Translations under genes and position numbers: made by a program
Assembly: GCA_009602735.1 (NCBI GenBank)
Contig: WELA01007202.1
Span: 215,816 to 242,619, forward strand
Direction of reading: 5' to 3'
Length of the DNA: 26,804 bases
Source: Mesotaenium endlicherianum
Taxonomy: Eukaryota; Streptophyta; Zygnematophyceae; Zygnematales; Mesotaeniaceae
Shown: positions 11,641-22,670 of the stretch, in pieces
How positions within the stretch are numbered: position 1 is the stretch's first letter
Layout: the number at the start of each line of letters is the position of its first letter
Notes under the pieces: model-generated
What the model saw: only the letters and a program-made list of their open reading frames with translations
What the model was told of the DNA's origin: nothing
Database searches by the model: none

Positions 11641-12488
11641 CAGTGAAGCTCAGGGCCCAGTCAGGCCCCAACCTACCCCAACCGGCACCCGACCAATGAA
11701 AATTGGTGAAATCAGTGAAAATGCAAGAAGCTGTTTGAAGCACGTTGAGGCAGGTCCATGAGCGGAGGTGAACGGAGGTAAAACGTGCGGCATTGTGAGG
11801 TGACGGGAGGGAGCCTGAAGGCCGACGGACCGCAACGAGTTGACCGCAGGTTGAAGTAACGACACGTCTGCGTGATGCCGCAAGAGTCAATGTCTGGCTG
11901 CAATTAGGGTCTGTCGAGCGAACTCAAGCGATCCGGACCGCCACCGTTCGCTGCAGACATCGATGATACATTTGTTGACTCTAGTTCCGCCCCAGCTTCA
12001 GAATCCGACCTGGCCAAGTCTCGGATAATCCACTTTTTGATCTTAGTCCAGCTGGAGGCGCTCGTTCGAGCGTCATAATTCTGCGCAGCTCTGTGTCAAG
12101 ATTCGTCTCTTGCTGCCCTTTTCTGTCAGCAGTAGGTTATCCCTCTCGCTGCGATCTCTCGACGTTCTTGGCTTGGATTAGAAAGCTATGGCCTAGTAAG
12201 CAATGACTTCTCCGTGGAGGAATGCGAGGGGCTGTCAGAATGCGTACTATGTACCCTTCAGACGACTCTGGCTCCCCTCGTATATATTGCACGGGTCTCC
12301 ATCGGTGAGTTAACAAGCGTCGTTTGCATCAGCAGGGTCCTTTTAATATTGATACATATCTGTCACAGAAAGCCAGTGAAGGAAGAGTGGCACACTTTGA
12401 TACTTAGAGCTTACCCTTCATTGGCATTCATTCTCTTGTCGAGTCATATAGCTCGTACTGTATACGTCCTTCCATCATACTCAACAAA
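11641..12488. other. Upstream region of the universal stress protein gene
   Basis: There is no gene in this stretch. It should contain the promoter and 5' UTR of the downstream gene. TATATATT at 12281-12288 is the best TATA-like site, about 200 bp from the start codon. A donor-like GTGAGT at 12305 and CAG-type acceptors further down would permit a 5' UTR intron, which sequence alone cannot confirm. Confidence 0.4.
12281..12288 (+). promoter_or_regulatory. Possible TATA box of the universal stress protein gene
   Basis: TATATATT lies 201 bp before the ATG at 12489. The distance would need a long leader or a 5' UTR intron, so support is weak. Confidence 0.25.
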
Positions 12489-14554
12489 ATGGTGATGGAG
12501 TTTCTGATGTCGAGTGAAGCCCGGACTGTTCTCCTAGCAGTTGACGGTAGTTCTGGTAAGTGGTTGTAATGTCAAAGCCTGATTGCTTATAATACCTTCG
12601 AGTCCTCTCTGGGTTAAAGCAAGGGGCGCACCTAGTAGATATGCTGCTCATCAGGAGCCTTTAAGAAGCACACTTACTGAAGACTGGTTGCACCTTTTTG
12701 CACAATCTGATAAGTTACAATTGTGCTGCCATCATTCTACCACGGCGTAAAAGTGCATATTCGAATCAAGATTTGGCGTGTTGCACGTAAAGCAAGTGTG
12801 GCGCCTTCGGTACTCTTTGTGCTGCAGAGTGAAGTTGGGCGCATTTTAGACCGAAACTTTGATTCCGCACGAATGTCAGCATCCATTCAGATTACGGAGC
12901 ACGACTGCTGCTTTTCATATGTGGAATGCCGGGCTGCAAAAGTGGCACAGATCAGTAGCCAATCATCTTGATCAGCAGCCCTTGTGGATATGAAGCTTCA
13001 AGAGCCTCCTGCTGAGGTCAAGCCATTATTATTCAGCCCACGTCCCACGCCAGTGCAGCAATGCTCTGCACGAAGCCTGGCTGCTGCTCTTCCTTTTTGG
13101 CAGGAGAACTTACACTGACGAAGAACCACCTATGCCTAAACAACGCACATGATCAAACGGATCTGACAGTTTTTCGAGCATGCCTGTGTCTCCTCTGTGC
13201 AGGCTCGGACCTGGCAGTGGAGTGGGCCATTAAGAATTACTGCGGGCCGTTGGATAAGGTGCATTTAATCCACATCCGGCGCAGCTTCCTAGGTCGGCGC
13301 CTCTCCGAATATGATATCATAAATTACTTTCTGGAAGGCGATTGCTGCTTCTCTGCTGATGCTGCTGCTTCGCCTTTGAGTAAGTGGCTGTGTTCTCGGC
13401 TGGCTGGCTACCTCCCTCCAGTTCCTGCAGTATTTACTCACACTCTGCATTGCCCTGCCCTGTTCGTAAATGGTAGTGAAGTACTCGTATCCACCAGTAC
13501 CACTTGAGTACTTGTTGTGCGAGACAGTGCGAGACGAACAGAGATCCCATCATTGTCGGCAGCTTGTCCAGTTCGGTGATTTCTGGTGACCTGTAGGCTG
13601 TGACCATCTGAAACTGTCTAAAACTGACTAATATGTTTTATTACCAACCGCAAGAACTGGCACAAATGTATGCAGCGGTATTACTGGGGGGAAACTCCAT
13701 CCAGGATGGGCAATTCATGCAGAAACTTCAAAGCGTATAATGATTTTGCGTCAGTAAGGGCTTGATTACCATGAAGCATCATCCTCCTCTTTTTTGTTCG
13801 ACTTGTCCATCTTTCTTTGACTGAGTAACTCTGAATACAATAGTCTGGACTCTCAAAGATGATATGATCTGACTGATGCAAAAAGAGAAAGAATCAGAAA
13901 TGTATATACTGTCTGGAGTGCATGTCTGAGTTGCTGCTCAAAATTCTGATCACATTCTTCACTCTTTTGTTGGCTCCTTGTTTGGCTCCCTCTTCTTTGG
14001 CTCCTCTCAGAAACGACGTGGAACATGGCAAAGGACGCGGCAGTGAAGATGGAGAAGCGCGCCGACTCCGACGCCCGGGCTGTCATTGATAAGTACATCC
14101 AGAAGTTTGCAGATGCCAAGGTGCAAAGCCTCATCTCTACCTTCATCAGCTGAAACCTCACCTCTATGATCACGATCCAGTAGCCACTTAGACTGCCGTC
14201 TCACCTTCTGCTCAGGTTGCTTCATACATGTGACTGTTTCTGAGATAGCTTTTTTTTTTTTTGTGTTGGGGAAGACTTGAGGGGAGGGTTGGGGGGGGAG
14301 AGAGAGGGAGAAGCGGGACTTGGAGGGAAGTAGTCCCTGACCTTGTGCTTCCTCTCTTGCCCTTTTATTTTTTTGGGGGGGGGTTCTCTTTAGCTTTATA
14401 GCTGCAGTTTCATTGATCTTTCAGTTTGCTTGGCTATTTATTATGAGCCTGCTGAGATACCTCCGCCACGCCATTGTTCTCAACCTTCATTAAACACAAC
14501 AGCTAGCTGACCCTCCCTCTTGTTTACCTGGTGTGTGCTTGCTGTGGGTGTGCC

Positions 14555-14585
<31 letters not shown>

Positions 14586-15935
14586 AGATCAAGTGTAAGT
14601 ACGAGATAGCAGTGGGCAGGGAGCCCGAGCGCATCTGCAAGCAGGTCATGAAGCTGTGCTCCGACATTCTCATCCTGGGATCCCGCGGCCATGGCTGCCA
14701 GTCAAGGTACACTTGCAGTCTTGCAGCCTTGCATTCTGCAGCCTTCATCCTTTCAGCCTGCTGCATGTAGCCTCCAGCCAGACAGCCTTCAGCCTTCAAC
14801 CTGCAGCCTTCAGCTCAACAGCCTAACAGCCTTGCAGCCTGCAGCCCTCAGCCTGTAGCCTTGCAGCCCTGCAGCCTGCAACTTTCAGCCTGCTGCATGC
14901 AGCCTTCATCAGCCTTGCAGCTTTGCAGCCTGCAGCCTGCATCCTGCGGCCTGCGGCCTGCGGCCTGGCAGCCTTCAGCCTGCAGCCCGCCTGAGCTTGG
15001 ACATGTATAGGGGGAGCATGTAGTAGGATGAAGTACCACACCTAGGTTGTTCCTATCTGGGGTGCAGTGAAGGTAGCACTCCAGGCATGGCCAGCTGAAG
15101 CTGAGAAGCTATGAAGCTATGAAGCTATGACGAGTAGGGGCTGGGGGTGCTTGGGTGTCTTGGAAGCTTGGAGCAATCCGAGTTTTGGGCTCAGATGAGC
15201 TCAAGAGGGGTAGTAGATGTTAACATCTTTACACCTTGACACATTGCCAGTTCCACACACCTCTGCAATCCTCAACCAAGCGACGACCATGGCGCCGAGT
15301 CGACCGAGCAGCCTGCACTTGATCTGCTGTAGACAGCCTAGATAGCTAGGCATTGTAATGCGGAGCAAAGAATGTCTTCAGCCAGTCATTTGCAGCAGAA
15401 GCAACAGATGCCTCCGGTATTGGATATCATCAGATATTGGATACCATCAGCCCCTGACCTGCTGTTTGTATGTGATTTCTTTCTTGTTCGACCTCCTCCT
15501 CTTGCAGCAAGTCGTTGGGCTCCGTCAGCGACTACTGCGCCCGCCACTGGTCAGTCATCTTCCGAGTGACTCCTAGCAGCGACCCTATTTGTTGAAGTTG
15601 ATGAGATGCACTCCCGGCCCAAATGCTTCGCAGTCGCTTTGTGCACATAGCCCACGAAGCATATTGCTCGAAGCTGAACATGCACTGGAGATATGAGTAT
15701 GTAGGTCTTATTCTTTATTTGGCCCTCATTCTTTTTCTTGTCCTTCTTCTAATACTCCTTGATAGATTCTTGATTGGCTTATTCTCCTTGTTCTCATCCT
15801 CTTATCCCTTACCCTTACTCTATTTTTCCTCCTGTTGGTCTCCACAGCATCTGTCCAGTCATCATTGTGAAAGAGAAGGAGCCCAAGGAGGAGGTGGCAG
15901 CGAAGGTCAAGACTTCGTCTTCACTCAGAAAGTGA
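12489..15935 (+). CDS. Universal stress protein (UspA family, ATP-binding type), complete, 6 exons
   Basis: Exons 12489-12555, 13203-13379, 14011-14120, 14588-14706, 15508-15549 and 15848-15935 (TGA) join in phase to give 200 residues, the usual single-domain USP size. Residues 13-23 (TVLLAVDGSSG) form strand 1 and the nucleotide-binding Asp of the family. Residues 24-42 then read SDLAVEWAIKNYCGPLDKV, followed by HLIHIRR. Near the C-terminus GSRGHGCQSSKSLGS matches G-2x-G-9x-G(S) exactly; it is assembled across the exon 4-5 junction, and PVIIVK is the final strand. Known: USPs with this signature bind ATP and act in the cytosol in stress responses. The segment around residues 52-74 (LSEYDIINYF to ADAAASPL) differs from typical family members. 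The ATG at 12489 is the first one in frame, and VME directly precedes the core. Introns 1 and 4 are the longest and carry repeats. Confidence 0.93.
14707..14995 (+). repeat. Degenerate (TGCAGCCT)n minisatellite in intron 4 of the stress-protein gene
   Basis: It begins right after the donor at 14707 and consists of CAGCCTTGCAGCCT-like units, each containing a TGCAG that mimics a 3' splice site. The true acceptor is at 15506-15507. Confidence 0.85.
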
Positions 15936-16612
15936 GCGGCAGAAGCCTGAAGGGAGGTTGCAGCAAGAAGAGCTCACGAGTGCAGGAAGGAGTACGCGTG
16001 TGTATGCGCGCGCGCGTGCGCGTGCTTGCTTGCCTAGCAGTTTGTGACCTGGTGCTCGACCAACCGGCAAAGCTGGAGCTAGCCCTCCGTCAGAGGCTCC
16101 TGTGGCGCCGACTGAGGGTTCCAACGGGGCCACATGTGTGTGGGCCCTCGAGGGGTGACCCCCTCCGGCTCCCAATTTGGCGCCCCCGCCGCGGATGGGC
16201 CTCCCCGCCTCTTGAGGTTGCTGTTGCGAGTAGTTTCAACATCGTCGTTCGACGATATTTTTTCACGCTGGAAGCAGCACGGGTTGCTTTCCAGCTGTGC
16301 CATAACGCCGCGAGGCATGCCCTTGCCCCCTTGCCGGGCTGCCCGTCGCTTCTTCTGAACGTGCTGAGCACGCGTCCAGCATGTTTAACATGCTTAGCAT
16401 GCTTAGTTTGGCTGGCTGGGTAGGACAAACTAGCACAAAGTAGGACGTATATAATTGTTTTAGAACCTGGCAACCTACCACATGGTAGTGCAAGAATAGG
16501 AAGATGGTGTGTACAGTATAATGAGCAACCGTGAGGCATCCATCTACATTCTTGTCCTTGCCCGGCGTGGCACTGCTAGGCTAGTGGGCATATCCCCTTA
16601 GCCTAACACAGG
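15936..16612. other. Intergenic region after the stress-protein gene
   Basis: The stretch is GC-rich up to about 16360, including GT/GC-alternating sequence at 15986-16030. A cluster of short palindromes follows at 16361-16406. Reading frames here run through from the last exon or overlap each other, and none has recognisable content. Confidence 0.45.
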
Positions 16613-17080
16613 AGTAGTGGGTGGTACTTAGGACCATTCTTGGGTGTATAAGAAGAGGAGAGCAGCACTGGCGCTCACGCAGCATCTGCAAGAGCCAGCC
16701 AGCATTTGCAGGAGCCAGCCAGCATCTTCTTCGGTTTGACTCTGTGATGTGAATTGAGCGATGAGCAGTGGGTGGTAGGTCCGTTCTTGAGTGCGTCAGC
16801 ATGGTCAGAAAGAGCGAGCTCGAGCCCTCGGAGGAGAGCAGCATTGGTGAAGAGGCTCTTTCTTTTTAGTGTGATGCTTGGTTGTAAGCGTTTCAGTAGT
16901 GGTAGGAACATCATTGGGAGTATTCAAGTAGGGGATAGTCAGCAGCAAATGGTAAGTGAGTGTGTGCCCATTTCAGTGTGATTTATAGATCAGAGCCACT
17001 TAGAAGTGGGTGGTAGCTAGGACCATTTTTGGGCGTATACGTAGGGGCGGGACAGCTGGCAGCAGCAATTTGGTGAGCTG
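16613..17080. repeat. Four-copy degenerate tandem repeat, period about 107-151 bp
   Basis: The unit starts with AGTGGGTGGTA and then AGGACCATTCTTGGGTGTAT, at 16613, 16764, 16894 and 17002. Each copy later has an AGCAGCA element followed, in copies 2-4, by a variant of TTGGTGA. Copies differ by substitutions and small indels. It is not obviously coding. It could be a local satellite or the decayed end of a mobile element. Confidence 0.75.
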
Positions 17081-18322
17081 GAGGGAGTTCCCTCTTTGCG
17101 AATGAGTTCCTCTGCCCCTCAGCGGCGACAGCTCTTTTTCTTGCGGTGCTTTCAGGAGGCACATGCCTCAGATTTGTGTAGCTTTTGCAATATGAGTTGG
17201 TCTAGTTGGTGCATTTATGGGTCTGGATTTGCACATGCAACGACAACTCTTCTAGAGCTAGCTGCCCGGTCGGGCCTAAGTACTAGTGATTAAAAAAGCA
17301 AGTATTGCCTCCTGAAGAAAATGGCCTTAGCTACTGAGTTGAGGTCTAGAGTACATAATTCTTATTTGAGCGCAGGTGCTTGTCCCCATTTTCTCTGTAA
17401 TGGTATTACACAATCCATGAGCTGCACCCACCACATGCCAGATTACAAGCATCTTCTTCGCCTCAATCTTGCCTTGTTTGTCTTTCACCTTTTAGCTGTT
17501 ACATGATTGTTCTGCAGAGTGTAAGTGCCTTGCAGTTGATTGATGGCTGCAAGCAGAGAAGATGTGGCTACAACAAAGCAGAGTTTGGTGTTCAAAGGTA
17601 GATTGGCGTTGACTGGTAGCTTGACTGCTGTTGAGTACGTGTGACTTTTTTCTTCTTCGTGATGCATGTGCTCTTTGAGGAATAAGAAACAAAGCAACTA
17701 ATTAAACCCGACCTGAGAAGCACTGGGTAGACAGATGAAGGAATATCCACAACCCGGGCTGGGCCCAAGCGATGTCAATCAAACATTTGTCACATAACAA
17801 AACGTACATGTTGAAGCACAAAACATACAGTTCCAAAAACTGCATTAAAGAGAGAAGTACACGCGACGTCTGCTCACTAAGCCAGGGCCAGCATCAGCCA
17901 CTACAAGGAGTCAATAAAAAATTAATTATTAGAAACAAATTAAATAAATAATAAATGACAGGGAAAGAAAGAATCACATCAACTTGACGCTGGTACTCTA
18001 AGACAAGAATGTGGTGCATGTTGCCCCCCAAAAGTACGCACTTAGCCTAGAGCGCTTCATATTCAACATTCAACTCCCCTAAACTGAAATCAAATACTGC
18101 CAGCTCCTGCTGTACTGCCTCTAATCGTCCTACCAGATGTTCTCGTGTACTCCCCTAGTTGTTTTTGGTTGCTTCCCTCTTGTGTTTTGCATGCCCAGCT
18201 ACCCATAATAGCAGCAAAGGGAAGCTGGAAAGTCACTGGAGAGTCGCACGACAAGCCACCGACCGACAGTAAAGGATTGCCGGAGAATCACAAGGACGGT
18301 CACACGATGAGCATGCACCACC
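17081..18322. other. Intergenic stretch without a recognised gene
   Basis: Only short unrecognised frames occur. Positions 17905-17960 are strongly A/T-rich, with several AATAAA words on the plus strand. These face away from the minus-strand gene and too far from the stress-protein gene to be assigned as its poly(A) signal. Confidence 0.4.
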
Positions 18323-18352
18323 TTCATGCAGCCAGTCTTCATGCAGCCAGTC
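18323..18352. repeat. Perfect 15-bp tandem duplication
   Basis: TTCATGCAGCCAGTC occurs twice in direct succession, just downstream of the stop codon of the minus-strand gene. Confidence 0.9.
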
Positions 18353-18365
18353 TGCGCGCGCGTGT

Positions 18366-19379
18366 CTACTCCAGCATCCCGTACAGGTTGTACCACCTCT
18401 TGGGCGTCTCTGGCTCGGGCTCTTCCTCTGGCTCGGGCTCTTCCGTCTCCTCACGCTGACGAGCGTCCTCCGAAAGATCCTCCGCAGCTCCGACGTACGA
18501 GTCGAGCACTTCCACCCTCAGCGGAGGAGGATTTCCGCGGCTGTAGGTCGCCAGTTCTTGGCCTCTTGTTATGCGCTCCTCCTCCTCATCAAGGCCGCGA
18601 CTGTAGGCCGCCAGTTCTCGCAGTCTTGTTATGCGCTCCACCTCCTCATCAAGGCACGTATCAAGGCGTGCCAGGCGCTCAATGAGGTCGTTCATGATGT
18701 GCGGAAGGGCGAGCGGGGCCTCCTCCGGCATGACGATGCTTCTCTCTCGCTCGTGGCCGGGCTCCGATGGCCCAGCAACGAGAAAAGGGGCGTATGGGGC
18801 CTCTTGAGGTGCGCTTCCATTTCCGTTCTCGTTGTGAGTCTCAGCACTACTCACGACACTCCCCCCTTTGAGGGCGTCTTCTGCCACCCCTTGCACGCCA
18901 TGCTGCTGCGAGCTTATTACGGCTGGGGCAGCCATGGGGGGGATCGTCATGGCGGGGGCCGCAGTCGGCAACACTTGTTCACGCTCAACTTCAGCCGTTT
19001 CCTCCTCAGCTTCTTCGCTATTGATTTCCGCCTCGCCTGTTGCCGCCCTGCTGCCTTCTCCGATCTCAACGTTGGTGATCGCCTCTGTCGTTGTTGCGGC
19101 GGGTGACGGCAAGCTTTCTTCGCGAGCGATCTCGTCACTCTCTTCCACTATGGTGTCGAGTTGAGAAGGGCAGCGGGGGACAGCTTCATTCACCTCCTGC
19201 TCCACTACCCCCTGCTCTACTGAACCGCTTGGGGCGCCAGCACATTCGATAAGCTCGTCCCTGCTCATGGAGTATACCGCGAAGAGCGTCAAGCCGGAAG
19301 TAACGACTAAGAAGTCGACGAAGAGAAGAGCCAAGCTACCTCGACCAGGGTCAGTCGGGCCGGTAGAAAGAAGCGCCAT
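18366..19379 (-). CDS. Unknown acidic low-complexity protein with one N-terminal membrane segment, intronless
   Basis: From ATG at 19377-19379 the frame runs 337 codons to TAG. An in-frame ATG at 19469 would add 30 residues. I prefer 19379: it has A at -3 and G at +4, and a TATA-like CTATATTAGG lies between the two ATGs. Seen: residues about 14-38 (GSLALLFVDFLVVTSGLTL and on) form one hydrophobic helix. A long Glu/Ala/Pro-rich, probably disordered middle follows, then two tandem 20-residue repeats (LDEEVERITRLRELAAYSRG and a close copy), then EPEPEEEPEPE and a Tyr/Trp-containing end. I recognise no family. A membrane-anchored protein with a charged tail is an inference from composition. Unlike the other genes here it has no intron. 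The length of the frame and in-frame repeats of 60 and 18 bp support real coding. It is divergent from der. Confidence 0.65.
   Translation of the reverse strand: MALLSTGPTDPGRGSLALLFVDFLVVTSGLTLFAVYSMSRDELIECAGAPSGSVEQGVVEQEVNEAVPRCPSQLDTIVEESDEIAREESLPSPAATTTEAITNVEIGEGSRAATGEAEINSEEAEEETAEVEREQVLPTAAPAMTIPPMAAPAVISSQQHGVQGVAEDALKGGSVVSSAETHNENGNGSAPQEAPYAPFLVAGPSEPGHERERSIVMPEEAPLALPHIMNDLIERLARLDTCLDEEVERITRLRELAAYSRGLDEEEERITRGQELATYSRGNPPPLRVEVLDSYVGAAEDLSEDARQREETEEPEPEEEPEPETPKRWYNLYGMLE
18409..18444 (-). repeat. Perfect 18-bp tandem duplication inside the acidic gene
   Basis: Two identical 18-bp units encode the Glu-Pro repeat near the C-terminus. The unit is a multiple of three and preserves the frame. 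Confidence 0.95.
18541..18660 (-). repeat. 60-bp tandem duplication inside the acidic gene
   Basis: 18541-18600 and 18601-18660 align without gaps and encode two 20-residue copies sharing an ERITR core and an AYSRG/TYSRG end. The frame is preserved, and substitutions show it is not a recent sequencing artefact. Confidence 0.95.
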
Positions 19380-19469
19380 GCTTTGGTGCCCTCTGAAATG
19401 CTGATTTCGTCGGGTCCTAATATAGGAATACACACAAACTTGTCTCAAAACGCAGAGGAGTCTACCCAT

Positions 19470-20724
19470 TCATAGCTTAACATTTCTTATGCGTATCATC
19501 TCCACCCGGCAATGTCCTGCAAAAAGCAAGAAGCCTCTTTGTATCCAAGGATGATTGAGCCTATTTCTCTCCAATCGACTTATACTGCCATCAATCCCGC
19601 CCTTCGGTACAAGCTCGTCCATCGCGCTAGTTTGTTATAGAACGTCCTCGGGTGATGCGGTGATTGCGTCGGATAACGAAGAGAGCTCGCCGGTAAATAA
19701 CAGCCCTTTTCTGATCCCGGAGCTGGCTCCCTGCGCTAAGCACGGGTAAGCATGGTCGTTGTTAGCAGACAGCTTACAGCTCACTGACTAACAGGTACTT
19801 TGCTTGCATGCAGCGCTTCGCAGCAAGCTCGTTTCAAATTGGATGAAACGGCACTGTAGAATTTGAGGGCACCTCCTTTTGCATGCATGGAGGCACTTCG
19901 ATTGCTTCTATAGTTATCATTTCGAGATTGTCCGGCGTGCGGACTCCGGTGTCCGAACGCCGTGGCACTGTCCGACACTGTTTGACACTCTTACAAGTTA
20001 CGACACATGCGTGCAGTATTGTAAGCATGAAGTATGAGATCGTGGCCATCGATGGCCTCGGGAGTTGGGATCTCGGGCTATGCTATGCTATGCTATGCTA
20101 TAAATTGCTTCAAAATATCTGTTATCATGCTTGTCGTGACTTCTTGACATGGCTTGTTCGCACGGGCCCTTACGTGCGCGCGTAGTGTCCCGGTGTGCCG
20201 GAAAATAATCACAAAAGCGTGTTAGCCGTGCTGAGGGTGAAGCCCCCCAGTGAAATTAGGCCCAGCTAGAGCTGAGAGGGGCTGCAGCTACCATGCTGCA
20301 GCTGTGCAGCTGTGAAGCTTCATCGCCCACTCTCAAACGTGAATTAACTGCTATACAAAACTTGTTATACAGCTTGCTAGAGTATTCTTCCCATACTGCG
20401 TCGAGTCGATTTTCCAGACTGACGCTGGACCGAGCAAGGTCCCTGTGTTGCAAACAGAGGACTATAAGCCCCTCGGTGAGTGAAGTGGAGGAGGCTGGTG
20501 GTGGCTCTCTCAAGTTCCTATTGGAGTGCTTGTGGGGACGCAGAAAGCTTCAGTATAGGGAAGTTAGCTTGCCCGTAAGAGAAAGTAGATAAGTGGTCCT
20601 GCCAGCCTCGTCTGGCGGTGACGTTCAGCACCTCGAACCTCAGTGTAGGACAAACCTGCATCATCATGCATATGCACAGAGGGCAGCCTCTTCTGCACGT
20701 TCCTCCCCTCGATTGCTGAAGCGT
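19470..20724. other. Divergent intergenic region between the acidic gene and der
   Basis: It presumably holds regulatory sequence for both genes. Open frames at 19555-19749 (no ATG) and 20293-20592 have no recognisable domain. A GCTAT pentanucleotide run lies at 20077-20102. The palindromic AGCTGCAGCT-like words around 20280-20315 are short. Confidence 0.4.
20077..20102. repeat. (GCTAT)n short tandem repeat
   Basis: Five consecutive units of CTATG/GCTAT. Confidence 0.9.
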
Positions 20725-20730
20725 TATAAA
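20725..20730 (+). promoter_or_regulatory. TATA box of der
   Basis: TATAAA stands 43 bp before the ATG at 20773. Transcription would start around 20752-20760, giving a leader of only 10-20 nt before GAGCCATGGCG, a good initiation context. Confidence 0.7.
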
Positions 20731-20772
20731 ACCCTCAGAGTGTACTCGACTTCACAGCAGGGCTGAGGAGCC

Positions 20773-22619
20773 ATGGCGACCTCCACCTCCTTGTGCAGTG
20801 TCGCATTGCCCCTGGCAGGAATTTTTGGGGTTGGGGAGCCGACAAGCTCTAGGAAGGTGACGAGCGCCGGAAACGCAGCCTCTTTGGGGACGGCATGTGG
20901 AAGCTTCTCTAGGAATAGTCTAGGCCTTAGGAGCAATTCAAATTGCACAGGCACCAGATTGAGTAGAGGGAACTTCAGAGAGGGTGCTGCTCGGTCGTCA
21001 ATTCAGATTAGTGACGGGGGAAGAGGCTTGCGGGGCAGCTGTTCGCCCCTCCTCTCAGCTGCTCCAGGCATGTCGGAAGAATCGGCCTGCTCTGTCTCCT
21101 GGTCGCAGCTCATGCACCTGCCCAGCGTGCATGCACCTAGGGTTTCTTCAGTGTCAGTCCGAGCTCACCAGGGGGAGGCTGGCCCCAGCCACACGGGTGG
21201 GGATGAAGCGGAGGGCCAAAAGGACAAACGTGTTGGTGAGGTAGACGAGGTAGACGAGGAGGGGGAGGAAGAGGAAGAGGAGGAGGAGGAGGAGGAGGAG
21301 GAGGAGGGGGAGGAGGGGGACAGGGAAGTGTTTACTGAGCTGGACGAGGAGGACCAGGACGGCGACGGCCCGGCCTTCGAGGGCGGGGCCTTTCAGGGGG
21401 CGGAGGTGGAAGCCATGGAGAAGGAGGCCGCGCTGATCGCTCGCGAATTTGCTCTCAGCGTCCTGGAAGAGACAGGTGGGTGCAGCTCCCCCATCCGCGG
21501 CAGGAGGAGCAGCTGCAGCTGCAGCAGCTGCAGCATCACTGCACACTTCACATTTACACACTCAAAGCACAACACGCAACATTCAAATCCTAACACGCAA
21601 CACGCAACACTCGGCACGAAGCACACAACAATCAAAACCCACCACACAACACATTGCTGTTCTTATTATGAGAGCCACACTTCTCCGAGACGAGAATGCT
21701 TGCTTAAGTGATAGTGTGGGAGTTTGCTTGCGGCGTCCTTGGAGAGACAGGTGTGGGGGGCTCCCAGCCATAGGTCTTTGGGTTTGCAGCAGCAGCAGCG
21801 TCAGCAGCAGCACATGCAGCACGCTTCATGAACCACACTTTACAAAGCGCCACCTGGCGACGCACCCATCCTGGATGCGACAGGTGTCCGACTCCTGTGG
21901 CGGGAGCAGCACCGCCACACCAGACTTTACACATACAACAAATTCTTTACTCAGCGCATCAAACACGTCAGACGGCACCGGCCACTTGGCACCGTGCACT
22001 TGCACGAATGGGCGAGAGGAGAACGCGGGAGAGGAGGGCAGGGGTTGGGGGTCGACATACCACATACCGCCTTGAAAACCTCTCGACAACGCACGCTTGC
22101 ATCGCTTGGGGCATCGTTTGGGAAAGGGGGAAGAGAAACGGACGAGAGGAGTGAGGAGAAAGGTGGGGGCCTGGCACTTGGTAAAGCACCGCAGATGCGA
22201 TAGAGAGAGTACATGCACGCGGCAGCAGCAGCAGCAGCAGGGGGAGGAAGAGGAGGAAGAGGAGGAGAGGAGGAGGAGCGGGAGGTGGAGGAGAAGGAGG
22301 AGGACTTTCAGTCGATGCTAGACTTTGGCTCCCCTTGCTCTCATTCAAAAGCCCCAACAGCACCCCTCCCCCCCCCCCCCCACCCTCGCCATCTACAAAC
22401 CTGAAAAATTCCTAAAGCCTTTCTAGTCCTAACCCAAATTCCAGCGCTGCAGAGCCTCAAACCACAAGGTCTAGAGCCTCAAGTGAGGAGCCCCACAGAG
22501 CTCGAAGCGCAAATGGGGGTGTGTGCGAATCTGCAAATCGCTCTCCCTCAAGCCCCTAAAGAATTTGAATCCCCCGAGCTGTGCTCGACTGACACACGCA
22601 CACCCACGCACACACACAC

Positions 22620-22670
<51 letters not shown>

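Noticed and set aside
11399..11890. 163-codon minus-strand frame with Trp-Leu-Ala repeats
   Set aside because: It is produced by translating the AAGCC satellite and flanks, with no domain-like content.
15623..16423. 266-codon frame overlapping the last stress-protein exon
   Set aside because: It reads another frame of intron 5, exon 6 and the 3' flank. The hydrophobic part is a translated pyrimidine tract.
19555..19749. 64-codon frame ending just after a GTAAGC donor-like site
   Set aside because: No ATG, a stop immediately upstream, and no exon to join.
20293..20592. 99-codon frame upstream of der
   Set aside because: No recognisable family and no splice partners. It ends well before the der TATA box and could be chance.
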